Shown: positions 7,306-17,407, counted from the stretch's first letter. The stretch: DNA of 64,000 bases from Balneola sp. (GCA_002694685.1 NZMW01000001.1:62001-126000); one strand, 5' to 3'. The notes: generated from the letters alone by a model not told the origin. Translations and numbers: made by a program.

Positions 7306-9801
7306 ATGAAACAACTTCTCAGGCTTTTTAAGCCCCTTTTGAAATTCAATTATTCACATCCTTACTGGGTTATTTTTCTATGTTTAGTGATTGCAGGATG
7401 TGCCGGATATTTTGCCATCCAGCTTCGCGTTGACACTGATATTGCAAATCTCCTTCCTGAAGATCACCCTAATGTTCTTGCGCTGGAAAGGCTGAGTGAA
7501 TCCGTTGGTGGTGAAACAGAGATGCTGGTTGTTATAAATTCGCCAAGTTTTGAGGCGAACAAAGCTTTTGCTGATACACTGATCGAGCGATCTCTAAAGC
7601 TCTATTATCCCAGATACGAAGACAATTATTTTAAGCGGGCTGAATTTAGAAGAGAAACAGAGTTTGTCAAAAATAATGCCCTTTATTTAGCGAGCGACCA
7701 AGAACTGGACGAAGTTACCCAGTTTCTAAAAGATGAAATTGAGCAGGCTAAAGAAGAAGCAAACCCATTTTACTTTGACTTAGGTGACGAGGAAGAAGAC
7801 ACAAATTCAGACCCGTCTAACTTCGAGGACAGCTATAACACCTTAGTGCCATCCGAATATCCGGTAAATGAAGACAGCACCATTATGGTGGTAAAATTCT
7901 TTCCAACCGGTTCCAAAAGTGATATTAAATATCTGGAAGATATGTTTGCTGAGTACGATGAAATGCTCGCATCGATGAATCCCAGAGCCTACCATCCGGA
8001 AATGGAAGTCAGGTTTGGAGGGCGTTTAAAACGTCACCTCGAAGAACTGACCTCTATAATGAATGACGTAATTGGCAGTTTTGCTTCCGGTATAAGCAGT
8101 GTGATTTTATTAGTGATGCTCTACTTTTTCTTCAAGAAATACCTTCACTACCGGAAAGGCACGAATGGCAATGGTGAATATTCATTTTGGTCTCACCTCG
8201 TTCGGATGCCGGTCCCGGTCATTGTTATAGGCTTGCCGTTAATTATCAGTTTGATGTGGACTTTTGGGCTTACCTACTTTTACCTGGGTATGCTTAACAC
8301 CATGACTTCGGTGCTATTTGTAATCCTGTTTGGACTCGGAATTGATTATGGTATTCACTTTTATGCCCGCTATATCGAATTGCGATCGTCGGGGATGAAC
8401 GTGCACGACGCCATCATTGAAACCAATTCAAAGACTGGAGAGGCGATCCTCGTATCTGCATTTACTACAGCAGCTGCCTTATATATTCTGATGTTGGCAG
8501 ACTTTCGCGGGTTCTCTGAATTCGGCTTTATTTCCGGAACCGGAATTTTACTTTCCCTAATGGGGATGCTCTACATTCTACCGGCACTGCTCGTCATCTT
8601 TGATGAGCGGTTGAACTGGATATTGATAAGCAATGAATCTGACAAAGAGGCCAAAGGCGCACATCGCTACCCATTTGCACGTACAATTGTAACGGTTGGA
8701 CTGATTGCTTCAGCCGTGGTTGTCGGTTTCAGCGGAAATTTAAAATTCCAATATGATTTTGGTGAGCTAGAACCAACCTTCCCTGATTATGAAGAATTCC
8801 GATCTTTTGCTGGTCAGGTAGACGATAACAGCAAGCGAAACCCTGCGTACATCATTGCCGAGAATAACGAACAGGTTGAAGAAATTACGTCCATCCTAAA
8901 AGAGCGAATGCGTTCTGATACTACCTCACCAACTATTCAAAGCGTGGAAACTTTGCAGGAGCGTTATCCTACCTATGAAGAGGATGAACAAGAGAAGCTA
9001 CAGCGTATAGCTGAGATCAGGGAGCTTTTGCAGGATCCATTTTTAGTAAATCAGGATGATGAAGAACTGGAGAAGCTCAGAAAGGCTGCTCAGACAACGG
9101 AACCGATTGCCCTTGAACAAATTCCGAATTATCTAAAGTCTCGTTTTATAACAAAAGACGGAGAAGTGGGACGGTTTGTGATTATCTATCCTTCGGTTGG
9201 ACTGGGGGACGGGAAAAAATCCATTGCCTTCAAAAATGATGTCGGCGTTGTGGAGTTGGATAACAGTGAGGAATTTTATGCAGCAAGTACTTCGATTGTA
9301 GCCGCTTCCATGCTCGACTTGATGAGGACGGAAAGCCCATACATGGTAGGAGCCACCTTTATCTTTATTTACTTCTTCATGCTGTTTTCATTCCGATCGT
9401 TCCGATGGTCTATAATTGCCATGCTACCACTCTTGGTAGGCTTACTCTGGCTGTTCGGGTTGATGATGATATTTGGGTTGCAGTTTAACTTCTATAACCT
9501 GGTCGTGCTTCCGGCCATCCTTGGGATTGGGGAAGACAGCGGAGTTCATCTTGCTCACCGCTACCGCGAAGAAGGAAAGAACAGCATGTGGCAAGTGCTA
9601 TCAAGTACCGGGCAGCATATAACCATGGGGTCCATAACGACTATGCTTGGTTTTGCAGGGTTGCTGTTTACAAATCATCCCGGCCTTCAATCTATTGGTG
9701 TAATGGCTGTTTTGGGAATTGGAATGACTTTGCTTACCTCCATAACCTTTCTACCAGCTCTCATCCAATTACTGGAAGACAAAGACTGGATTCGGTTTTA
9801 G
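7306..9801 (+). CDS. MMPL/RND family exporter (HpnN-like)
   Basis: A resistance-nodulation-division permease of 831 residues in the usual 2x6-TM layout: TM1 near 18-36, a periplasmic domain to about 250, TM2-6 near 255-430, a second periplasmic domain to about 680, and TM8-12 to the end. TM4 has the proton-relay pattern FGLGIDYGIHFYARY (near 345-359), and the second half has the matching LGIGEDSGVHLAHRYRE (near 740-756). This SSD-like architecture is that of HpnN/MmpL lipid exporters, which move hopanoids, sterols or other lipids to the outer membrane. There is no adjacent membrane-fusion protein or TolC, consistent with the single-gene family. Substrate not determinable. Confidence 0.87.
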   Translation: MKQLLRLFKPLLKFNYSHPYWVIFLCLVIAGCAGYFAIQLRVDTDIANLLPEDHPNVLALERLSESVGGETEMLVVINSPSFEANKAFADTLIERSLKLYYPRYEDNYFKRAEFRRETEFVKNNALYLASDQELDEVTQFLKDEIEQAKEEANPFYFDLGDEEEDTNSDPSNFEDSYNTLVPSEYPVNEDSTIMVVKFFPTGSKSDIKYLEDMFAEYDEMLASMNPRAYHPEMEVRFGGRLKRHLEELTSIMNDVIGSFASGISSVILLVMLYFFFKKYLHYRKGTNGNGEYSFWSHLVRMPVPVIVIGLPLIISLMWTFGLTYFYLGMLNTMTSVLFVILFGLGIDYGIHFYARYIELRSSGMNVHDAIIETNSKTGEAILVSAFTTAAALYILMLADFRGFSEFGFISGTGILLSLMGMLYILPALLVIFDERLNWILISNESDKEAKGAHRYPFARTIVTVGLIASAVVVGFSGNLKFQYDFGELEPTFPDYEEFRSFAGQVDDNSKRNPAYIIAENNEQVEEITSILKERMRSDTTSPTIQSVETLQERYPTYEEDEQEKLQRIAEIRELLQDPFLVNQDDEELEKLRKAAQTTEPIALEQIPNYLKSRFITKDGEVGRFVIIYPSVGLGDGKKSIAFKNDVGVVELDNSEEFYAASTSIVAASMLDLMRTESPYMVGATFIFIYFFMLFSFRSFRWSIIAMLPLLVGLLWLFGLMMIFGLQFNFYNLVVLPAILGIGEDSGVHLAHRYREEGKNSMWQVLSSTGQHITMGSITTMLGFAGLLFTNHPGLQSIGVMAVLGIGMTLLTSITFLPALIQLLEDKDWIRF

Positions 9802-9820
9802 TTTTTTAGATGTTAGTAGT

Positions 9821-9864
9821 GAGATTTGAGATTAAAGATGGCTTTTCTCTCAGATCTCGTTTTA
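9821..9864 (+). terminator. Possible terminator of the RND gene
   Basis: An 11 bp inverted repeat with one mismatch (GAGATTTGAGA at 9821-9831 and TCTCAGATCTC at 9848-9858) begins 20 bp after the RND stop and is followed by GTTTTATA. The loop is long (16 bp) and the U-tract short, so termination is only plausible. Confidence 0.35.
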
Positions 9865-10026
9865 TACATATTCTAAAACATTTGATATCCTGATTTTGAC
9901 CAGGTTCCGGATTCTGCTAAATATTTAGACTAAAAAACCAGTCTTAGGTATTTCTATTCTGATTTTTTTGAAAGGTTTTTAAAAAACTTCTCGCATAGTA
10001 CTAAAAACCTATAAATGGAATGTATT

Positions 10027-12066
10027 ATGCGAACTCTGATTATCATACTTACTTTATTCTTTGCCGGATCCTTTAATGCTTTAGCTCAAGTAGAGGGACA
10101 AGCTTTGTATCATAGTTTCATTGACCAAGAAGATTTTGAATTTCAATATTCATACGAAACTTCGGAGGCAGAATATGAGGGAACAACCAATTATTTTGGA
10201 AAAGAAAATATACCCTATCCGACATATAGGGGTTTTTCAAATCCAGTTTTTTATGCAAAAAATACGGGAACAGTTAGTATTACCTTTGATGATATCGTCA
10301 TAAATGGGTTTACAGATTTAAATTTTAAAGCAGAATTCGCAAGTAACTCTTTCTCCTGGGATACTGGGGATTACGTCAGAATAAGTGGAAGTATTGACGG
10401 AGGGGCATCTTTTCCGCTCATCTGGATTGAGAATGACGGGACATCGTCTTCCTACCCTTATTTTGATGATGACCACAATGGTGTGGGTGATGTGTCATCA
10501 AAAAACAGACTCTCTAGTACTGGTAAATTCGAAACGGTTTTTTTTAGTGGAACTGGTAAAAAGATGAGCATTACCATTGAGATAAATCTGGGAGATTCAA
10601 ACGATGAAGTAGTGTTGGACAATATTGCCATAGGTGGTTATGAGCCTGAGATAGAGAATCTAACTGTTTCCGGAAATGCTGGCTGGAGACTTCTTTCAGC
10701 TCCAACTTATGAATATACAATGGGTATTTTCAGGGATGATATTTATACCCAGGGATATCCACATTCTTATTTCCCGGAAGCTGCACAATCAAATGTTTAT
10801 ATATATAATACTGAAAGTGATGCTTGGGAGGAGCCTGTTGATCAGTATGCCGTAATTCCTTATGGAAGGGGAGTTGCCATTTATTTCTTTGATGAGGATC
10901 CTCAGTTTTCAGGTTCCCCATCCACAGAACTTCCGGTAGATATAGACACAAGGGGGGCTTTAACTCCGGATATATCTACGGACCTCAATACAAATGCAAA
11001 TGGGTACACGCTGTTAGGGAATCCGTTCAATGCTCCATATGATGCCAGCAAAATGACCGTAAGTGGAGGATCCATTCAGAATAATATTCACTTTTGGGAC
11101 CCTGGTCTTGGGTCTTACCAGGTTCGGGATCGAACTACGCCATTTATCATTGATCGCTGGCAGGGATTTTTTGTTCAGCGGGATGCAACGGGTGGTTCGG
11201 CTACCATAAGTTTTGAAGAGGCAGATACGGTAGCTGGAAGTGCAACCGAAACGTTCTTTTCAAAAGAGATTAAAGAGGAGAGGTATGACATTGAATTTTC
11301 ACTAAGATCTGACAGCACTACGGACGTTGCTACGCGCCTCACTTTCCATCCTGAAGCTGAGTTCGAATACGATTTGTTTGATGCAGGAAAGCTCCAGCCG
11401 CTTACTCCTCAATATGCTATAATTGGATTTAGTAATAAGGAAAATGAATTGAAATCAGTGGAATCCCTTCCATTCGAAATTCAGGAAGAAGTATACCTGC
11501 CAATGGATCTAAAGGTTGCTAATGTTGAGGGTGAGCTTGAGTTTTCATGGAAAGGGATGGATCATTTGCCAGCAGAGTTGAGCATGATGTTAGCTGACTA
11601 TGAAACAGGTGAAAAAATAGATATGAAGATAGACTCATCGTATTCATTTGATGCACCTTTAAATTCCTCAAAACAGAAAGTAAGTACACTTTCAATACTC
11701 AATGGACCACAAGCGGTTGCTTTAGAAACGGAAGCAGAGGAGCGGTTTGGGATTACCATTAGTCCGGCTGCTTTAACAAGTAATGAAGCTGTATCAACTC
11801 CCAAAAAGTTTAGCCTTGAGCAAAACTATCCAAACCCTTTCAACCCAACTACAACCATTCGGTATTCTGTTGAAGAGGCTGGAGACGTAACGCTTACCGT
11901 ATATAACCTAATGGGACAACGAGTGGCAACGCTTGTAAACGAACAGAAGAATACTGGTGAGTTCAATGTAAGCTGGGATGCATCAGATGTAGCGAGTGGA
12001 ATGTACTACTACCAGCTTGTTTCAAATGGTAAAACGCTTACCCGAAAAATGACACTCATCAAATAA
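10027..12066 (+). CDS. Secreted protein with type IX sorting domain (T9SS type A)
   Basis: A surface or secreted protein of 679 residues. The ATG at 10027 gives a clean signal peptide (MRTLIIILTLFFAGSFNALAQ) and has TGGAA about 7 bp upstream; an ATG 12 bp earlier is less likely. The middle is beta-rich with no enzyme motif, consistent with adhesin or jelly-roll modules. The last 85 residues are a Por-secretion sorting domain: FSLEQNYPNPFNPTTTIRY, then VYNLMGQRVATLVN, then the GMYYYQLVSNG and KMTLIK end. That domain directs export through T9SS and often attachment to A-LPS. It is followed after a long hairpin by a PID-CTERM gene. Confidence 0.85.
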   Translation: MRTLIIILTLFFAGSFNALAQVEGQALYHSFIDQEDFEFQYSYETSEAEYEGTTNYFGKENIPYPTYRGFSNPVFYAKNTGTVSITFDDIVINGFTDLNFKAEFASNSFSWDTGDYVRISGSIDGGASFPLIWIENDGTSSSYPYFDDDHNGVGDVSSKNRLSSTGKFETVFFSGTGKKMSITIEINLGDSNDEVVLDNIAIGGYEPEIENLTVSGNAGWRLLSAPTYEYTMGIFRDDIYTQGYPHSYFPEAAQSNVYIYNTESDAWEEPVDQYAVIPYGRGVAIYFFDEDPQFSGSPSTELPVDIDTRGALTPDISTDLNTNANGYTLLGNPFNAPYDASKMTVSGGSIQNNIHFWDPGLGSYQVRDRTTPFIIDRWQGFFVQRDATGGSATISFEEADTVAGSATETFFSKEIKEERYDIEFSLRSDSTTDVATRLTFHPEAEFEYDLFDAGKLQPLTPQYAIIGFSNKENELKSVESLPFEIQEEVYLPMDLKVANVEGELEFSWKGMDHLPAELSMMLADYETGEKIDMKIDSSYSFDAPLNSSKQKVSTLSILNGPQAVALETEAEERFGITISPAALTSNEAVSTPKKFSLEQNYPNPFNPTTTIRYSVEEAGDVTLTVYNLMGQRVATLVNEQKNTGEFNVSWDASDVASGMYYYQLVSNGKTLTRKMTLIK

Positions 12067-12152
12067 TTCAAAATTTAAAATGAAAAATTATAAATGAGAC
12101 TAACTCAAAAGCGTTAAGTCCATTTATAATTTTGAATTTTTAATTCTTAATT
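12065..12152. repeat. Long AU-rich imperfect inverted repeat
   Basis: The left arm at 12065-12096 and right arm at 12121-12152 are complementary over about 30 bp. The innermost 12-13 bp next to the loop (ATTATAAATG against CATTTATAAT, extended) match best, and the rest is imperfect A/T pairing. The loop is 24 bp. It starts at the stop codon of the T9SS-sorted protein gene and ends just before the PID-CTERM gene. It could be a terminator, an RNA-stability element or a small dispersed repeat. Confidence 0.6.
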
Positions 12153-12159
12153 CAGAAAA

Positions 12160-12348
12160 ATGAAAACACTGATCTATATATCACTGGCCATTCTTTTCAC
12201 CATATTGATGACATCCATACTCTTAGCTCAACCAGGGCTCCCAGCGGCACCAAGTCAGGCTCCTATAGACGGTGGGCTTAGCTTACTTGCTTTAGCGGGA
12301 GGGGGATATGCTATTAAGAAACTCAGGGATAAGAGAGTAGAATGGTAG
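12160..12348 (+). CDS. PID-CTERM small exported protein
   Basis: A 62-residue protein with an N-terminal signal or membrane helix (residues 1-23, ending LLAQ), a short Pro/Ala linker (PGLPAAPSQA), then the PIDGG motif, a second hydrophobic stretch (LSLLALAGGGYAI) and a basic tail (KKLRDKR). This motif-helix-basic order is the PID-CTERM sorting class of Bacteroidota, proposed to be handled by an exosortase-like system. Nearly the whole protein is signal plus sorting tail, leaving about ten residues of mature linker. It follows the T9SS-sorted gene in the same direction. Function unknown. Confidence 0.75.
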   Translation: MKTLIYISLAILFTILMTSILLAQPGLPAAPSQAPIDGGLSLLALAGGGYAIKKLRDKRVEW

Positions 12349-12387
12349 TTTTAAATATCAAGCTCAAAATCGGGCAGTAAATGTATA

Positions 12388-14949
12388 TTAGCTCTCAGAA
12401 TCTTGAGATAAGAGATCATTTATTCGATCCAGTTCCTCTGAAATATCCGATGTTGAGTATTCCCTGAATCTATTAAGTGATGCGTTCAGATTGCTATAAG
12501 CGGAAGTTGAAAAATTACCGTTGCTAATTAGTTGCTCAAGCTTGTCGTAAGCTGTATCAAATCTAGTCTGTACTGATCCATTCTCTATCAATAATGCAGA
12601 AAGCTCTTCATTTATTAAAGCAACTATAGTCCATGGGTGGTTTTCCCCTAATACCTCATCGTATATCTGAAATGATCTAGAATAGTGTTGGTAGCTTTTC
12701 TGAGGCTCCCCGGAAACCAGATAAGAGTTACCAAGAGAGCTAATTTCTGAGGCTGTGCGCCAGTGAAGTTCACCGTAATGATTTTTTATAATTTCAATCT
12801 GTTTGAGGGTGTGCATTTTAGCTTCTTCCAGTTTGTTTTGTAGAAAGAGAATACCCCGAATATTATTAGCTAGAATTAAAGACCGTGGGTGAGCTTCTCC
12901 GTAAATATCAACCATATAAGATTGTGCTTCTCTGTAATGAAATTCAGCTTTCTTATACTCTTTTTTCCGACTATATAAATATCCCAGATTATTATCGGTC
13001 ACACTCTTAATCCCGGTTAGGTTTAGAGATTCTGATATTTTAATGCTTTCAAGAATATCCAGGTAGACAGCCTCAGCTTTTTCAAACTCCTGCCTTGTTC
13101 TGTAATTAATGCCCAGATAATTTTTTGAATTCAGGATCCGATCAAGACGGGCGTTATTTTGTTCAAGAAGATCTATACTTTCTAAGAGATAATTCTCCGC
13201 AGAATCAGGATTTAGATAATTCAATGCCTGACCAACATTATTTAGGGCAGATGCTTTCAGATACCAATTATCAGGAAAATAGGCTTCTGAAATTCTATAA
13301 GCCTTTTCAGCATATTCCAAAGCAGCGTTATAATTTCTGTCATTGATATAAGTTTTTGTCCTATTAATACTGGTTTTCAGTACCTCAAAATGATTTTCTG
13401 GATAAATTTCATTCGCAAAAGAATCTGCTGCGATATGAATCTGACCACTACGATCCCAATCCCCTACTCTATAATAGGCATCCCCAATAGCTGCTAAAAA
13501 ACCGAGTTGTAACTCAGGTTGTCCTTCTAAATCATTGATCTTATCCAAGCCAAGGTCCAACAGGTTGAAGACGGTTAGTGTATCATTTTGGTTTTTTTCA
13601 GGATTGGCTAGCGCAAACAAGTCAATGATATAATCTGTGACCTGAGTAGCTTTTTTGGCTTCCAAATTGGCACGATTACGTTCAGCCGAAATTTCATAAA
13701 AATGGTAGGTACCGAATGAGATCGCACTGATTAGCATTGTGAGGGAAATAGCAATAGCCCTTCTGTTCCGCCTCAAAAACTTTCTGCTCTTATACTGAAA
13801 AGAGCCATTTACAGCAGCAACGGGTAAGTTCTGCTCGAACCGCTCAATATCTTCCAGAAACTCACCAGCTGAGTCATAACGTTCTTCTGGTTCTTTACGA
13901 AGGGCTTTTTGAACGATAGACTCTAAATCGCCCTGTAGTGTTTCTTGGGTATTTTGATTCTCATTTTTTGATTCAAATCCTGCAGCCAGCGGACGTGGAT
14001 TTTCTTTCAAAATCATAGCTTCCACTTCATGCAGACTCTTGTTTGTGAAGTCAAAAGGAGTGGTATTGGTCAGAATGGAATACAGTAATGCCCCAAGTCC
14101 GTAAATATCAGTTTGGATTCGGGAAGGCCGTTCCAGGATTTGTTCTGGCGCGGCATAAGAGGGCGTCCAGACTCTTTCTCCACTTTGGGTTAGTTCTGGA
14201 TCCTGATCTTCTTTAATACTCAGGGTCTTGGCAATTCCAAAGTCCAGTACTTTCAGGTTTTGTTCTTCATCAATCAAGATATTGGAAGGCTTTAAATCCC
14301 GATGGATAATCAGGTTGGAATGGGCATGCTTTATAGCCGCAAGTACTTTTTTGAATAACGCTAGTCGTTCAGAAACGGAAAGCTGGTGCTTTTGACAAAA
14401 CTCATCAATAGGAAGGCCCTGCACATATTCCATAATTAGATAAGGAAAGCCTTCTTCGGTAAATCCTCCGTCAAAAAGGGTAGCGATATTGGGATGATTA
14501 AGATTGGCCAGAATTTCCTGTTCCATACGGAAACGCTCAACTACCGCATCACTGAATCCTCTGGCATTGATAAACTTAATGGCCACAGTTTGATTAAACT
14601 GTCCGTCGTGGCGGTTCGCCTTATACACTGATCCCATACCGCCTGCACCCAGCTCAGATTCAATTTTATAGGGACCCACTTTTTTCCCGATTATAGAATC
14701 TTTCAGGGAAGCCCCGGGTAAGTGGACAGAACCCAAATCCTGAAAAAGAGCAGCATGATCTTCCAGGTTATTATCCAGAAAGCCTTCCTTTTCAGACTGT
14801 TCTATAGATTGTAGATATTCTTTTACCTCGGAAATTAAATCCGGCTGATCTGCAAAGTGAGTATCAAGGTAATTGGTCCTCTTTTCCTTGCTTAGGGTTA
14901 GCAGGGTGTCAAGAATGGTTGATATTTTATTCCATTTTTGGTCGTTCAT
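12388..14949 (-). CDS. Transmembrane Ser/Thr protein kinase with TPR sensor domain
   Basis: A protein of 853 residues. An N-terminal 95-residue region precedes a Hanks-type kinase domain (about 95-375): glycine loop ELGAGGMGSVYKA, lysine VAIKFI, catalytic loop IIHRDLKPSNIL, DFG as VLDFGIAK, all key residues intact. A single membrane helix sits near 400-420 (AIAISLTMLISAISFG). The C-terminal 400 residues are TPR-like repeats, probably periplasmic. The ECF sigma gene lies 56 bp upstream on the same strand, and sigma plus TPR-kinase pairs are common in Planctomycetes and Balneolales-type genomes. Phosphorylation of the sigma factor or of a partner is a reasonable inference, not shown here. Confidence 0.9.
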   Translation of the reverse strand: MNDQKWNKISTILDTLLTLSKEKRTNYLDTHFADQPDLISEVKEYLQSIEQSEKEGFLDNNLEDHAALFQDLGSVHLPGASLKDSIIGKKVGPYKIESELGAGGMGSVYKANRHDGQFNQTVAIKFINARGFSDAVVERFRMEQEILANLNHPNIATLFDGGFTEEGFPYLIMEYVQGLPIDEFCQKHQLSVSERLALFKKVLAAIKHAHSNLIIHRDLKPSNILIDEEQNLKVLDFGIAKTLSIKEDQDPELTQSGERVWTPSYAAPEQILERPSRIQTDIYGLGALLYSILTNTTPFDFTNKSLHEVEAMILKENPRPLAAGFESKNENQNTQETLQGDLESIVQKALRKEPEERYDSAGEFLEDIERFEQNLPVAAVNGSFQYKSRKFLRRNRRAIAISLTMLISAISFGTYHFYEISAERNRANLEAKKATQVTDYIIDLFALANPEKNQNDTLTVFNLLDLGLDKINDLEGQPELQLGFLAAIGDAYYRVGDWDRSGQIHIAADSFANEIYPENHFEVLKTSINRTKTYINDRNYNAALEYAEKAYRISEAYFPDNWYLKASALNNVGQALNYLNPDSAENYLLESIDLLEQNNARLDRILNSKNYLGINYRTRQEFEKAEAVYLDILESIKISESLNLTGIKSVTDNNLGYLYSRKKEYKKAEFHYREAQSYMVDIYGEAHPRSLILANNIRGILFLQNKLEEAKMHTLKQIEIIKNHYGELHWRTASEISSLGNSYLVSGEPQKSYQHYSRSFQIYDEVLGENHPWTIVALINEELSALLIENGSVQTRFDTAYDKLEQLISNGNFSTSAYSNLNASLNRFREYSTSDISEELDRINDLLSQDSES

Positions 14950-15005
14950 AAAAAGTGGTTCGTGCGTTTAATAGATCATGCGGGAAATTTGAACTATTTC
15001 CGTCA

Positions 15006-15569
15006 TCAACTTTGGCTTTTAAGTTCTTTGTGAAGCCATCCCCGTGCTTTTTCCCAATCCCTTCGCACTGTACTGGCAGAAATCCCCAAGGCTTCTGCGG
15101 TATCGTCAATTGTCATTTCTCCGAAATACCGGCATTCCACTAGTTTTGCAAGCCGTTCATCCAGCTGTTGTAGTTTGTTAAGAGCTGCATCCAGATCCAG
15201 CAGGTCAGAAGCTTCCTTTTGCTGCTTCACCATGTTATCAATAAGCGTGATTTTCTGATTATCGCCTCCGCGTTTGTCCGCTAATTTTTTTCGGGCATAA
15301 TCGATCAAAATCTGGCGCATGCATTTCGAAGCAATTGCATAGAAATGAGATCGGTCTTTCCAATCCATTTCATTGTAGTTACACAGCTTCAGGTAGGCCT
15401 CATGGACCAGCTCTGTTCTGGAATAGGTGTGGTTATGATATTCTTTGGATAGATGCTGATTGGCCATCGACCGGAGCTTCTCATAAATATGAGGCATAAG
15501 ATGGTCGTAAGCAGATAGCTCGCCCTGACCAGCTTTCTTGATGAGTTGAGTAATTTCAGCTTCCTGCAT
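15006..15569 (-). CDS. ECF-subfamily RNA polymerase sigma factor (TIGR02999-like)
   Basis: A sigma-70 family regulator of 187 residues. Region 2 lies near 15-85 (RTELVHEAYLKL, then DRSHFYAIASKCMRQILIDY, the -10 recognition segment with the ARKKLADKRGG linker). Region 4 lies near 125-180 with a helix-turn-helix (MTIDDTAEALGISASTVRRD). The ATG at 15569 is preferred over a TTG 18 bp upstream. It is the first gene of a two-gene unit with the TPR kinase. No anti-sigma gene is adjacent, so the kinase may fill the regulatory role, as proposed for related sigma/kinase pairs. Confidence 0.88.
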   Translation of the reverse strand: MQEAEITQLIKKAGQGELSAYDHLMPHIYEKLRSMANQHLSKEYHNHTYSRTELVHEAYLKLCNYNEMDWKDRSHFYAIASKCMRQILIDYARKKLADKRGGDNQKITLIDNMVKQQKEASDLLDLDAALNKLQQLDERLAKLVECRYFGEMTIDDTAEALGISASTVRRDWEKARGWLHKELKSQS

Positions 15570-15773
15570 AAAAAGGACAGTGTTCAATACTTGATGAATA
15601 ATAGAACGAAATAATCTACACGAACAAGATTTTTAAATCAATAGGTTTATGGGACTGATGAGTAGATTCTGTTAGACTTATGATTTAAAATAATGAAAGT
15701 ACAGAGGATCACGAGAAAAAGAACAAGACTACGGTTCCATTTAATTAGACCCTTCAATTACGTATTTTCAGGT

Positions 15774-17330
15774 ATGCAAAAAGAACTACAGATCCGAGTG
15801 CTGCCAGAGGTGGCAGGGGAACCACAACTACTTAAAGACTATCTCATCAACAAGGAGGGGCTTGATTCCAAAGATCTTCGCCACGTAGAAGTTTTACGGA
15901 GCTCTATTGATGCACGGGCTCGCCAAGCTTACTACCAGCTTAAAGTACGGCTATACATCGGTGAGGAATACACTCCTGAAGAAGTCACGCTGCCTGATTA
16001 TCCGAATGTGAGCAATGCAAAGGAAGTGATCGTGATTGGAGCCGGACCTGCCGGCCTTTTTGCTGCTCTGGAACTTATGGAGAGGGGATTAAAACCGGTT
16101 ATTCTTGAGAGAGGTAAGAACGCAAAAGAGCGGATTCAGGATCTTAAAGCAATTAATGTCAGGCACGAAGTAAACGAGGATTCTAATTACTGTTTTGGGG
16201 AAGGGGGAGCCGGAACCTACTCAGATGGAAAGCTCTACACACGGTCAAAAAAGCGCGGAAACGTTACAAAGGTTCTGGAAAGGCTGGTTGGATTTGGAGC
16301 CGTTCGTAATATTTTGGTTGATTCTCATCCTCACATAGGAACGAACAAATTGCCGGGTATCATCGCAAATATGCGGGAATGTATCATTCAGAATGGGGGA
16401 GAAATTCATTTCAACACGAGGGTGACCGACTTGATCATTGATGCAGGAAGCATCCGCGGAGCCAAAACACTAAATGGTGAGACTTTTAATGCAGACCATG
16501 TGATACTTGCCACCGGTCACAGTGCCAGAGATATTTTTCGACTATTGCACCGAAAGGAGATAGCCATTGAGCTGAAGCCTCTGGCCATTGGAGTCAGGGT
16601 AGAGCATCCTCAGTCTTTGATCGATTCCATACAGTATAATTGTGATACCCGGGGCGAGTATTTACCGCCCGCTTCATACAACATCGTGAAGCAGGCCGGA
16701 GATCGGGGCGTGTATTCGTTTTGTATGTGTCCGGGCGGGGTTATAGCGCCCTGTGCAACCTCTCCGGGGGAGATAGTGACCAATGGATGGTCTTCGTCAA
16801 GGCGGGCGCGCTCAACGGCAAATTCGGGGATTGTCTTAGAGCTTAAGCCCAGCGATTTTAAACAATTTGAAAAACACGGGCCTTTAGCTGCAATGGAATT
16901 TCAGCATGCCATTGAAAAAGCAGCGTGGAAAGAGGGAGGCAAAACTCAGACAGCTCCCGCCCAGCTTTTAAAAGACTTTGTAGATGGCAAAGTATCGGAG
17001 TCACTTCCCAATACCTCTTATTCACCGGGCATTACTTCTGTTGATTTGCGAAGCGTCTTGCCTAAGCTCATTTATAATTCACTCAAAGATGGCTTCCGGC
17101 AGTTTGACCGAAGCATGAATGGCTACCTGACCAATGATGCCGTTGTCCATGCCCCGGAAACCAGAACCTCCAGTCCCGTAAAGATTCCCCGGGATGACGA
17201 AACGCTTCAGCATATACAGATCAAGGGACTATACCCTTGCGGGGAAGGAGCGGGATACGCCGGTGGAATTGTCTCTGCCGCAATGGATGGCATAAAATGT
17301 GCAACGGCTGTTTCTGTTAGCCCAAACTAA
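15774..17330 (+). CDS. FAD-dependent dehydrogenase (COG2509 family)
   Basis: A flavoprotein of 518 residues. The dinucleotide-binding motif is VIGAGPAGLFAALELMERG (near 85-103 from the chosen start), followed by the family-specific CFGEGGAGTYSDGKLYTR and an ATGHSARD segment. The C-terminal CGEGAGYAGGIVSAAMDG is the second FAD-contact motif. The N-terminal 80 residues (LQIRVLPEVAGE...) form the small domain always found ahead of the Rossmann fold in this family, so ATG 15774 is the likely start; an ATG at 15693 would add a basic 27-residue extension. The reaction is undefined across the family. It stands alone, followed by the cassette-like island. Confidence 0.8.
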   Translation: MQKELQIRVLPEVAGEPQLLKDYLINKEGLDSKDLRHVEVLRSSIDARARQAYYQLKVRLYIGEEYTPEEVTLPDYPNVSNAKEVIVIGAGPAGLFAALELMERGLKPVILERGKNAKERIQDLKAINVRHEVNEDSNYCFGEGGAGTYSDGKLYTRSKKRGNVTKVLERLVGFGAVRNILVDSHPHIGTNKLPGIIANMRECIIQNGGEIHFNTRVTDLIIDAGSIRGAKTLNGETFNADHVILATGHSARDIFRLLHRKEIAIELKPLAIGVRVEHPQSLIDSIQYNCDTRGEYLPPASYNIVKQAGDRGVYSFCMCPGGVIAPCATSPGEIVTNGWSSSRRARSTANSGIVLELKPSDFKQFEKHGPLAAMEFQHAIEKAAWKEGGKTQTAPAQLLKDFVDGKVSESLPNTSYSPGITSVDLRSVLPKLIYNSLKDGFRQFDRSMNGYLTNDAVVHAPETRTSSPVKIPRDDETLQHIQIKGLYPCGEGAGYAGGIVSAAMDGIKCATAVSVSPN

Positions 17331-17407
17331 TTACATCATTCCTGTGATAGTGTGATTGTCTCTTCAATACTTTTCTTTTTTAGGATAATTTGTGCACTTT
17401 CTTCTGG

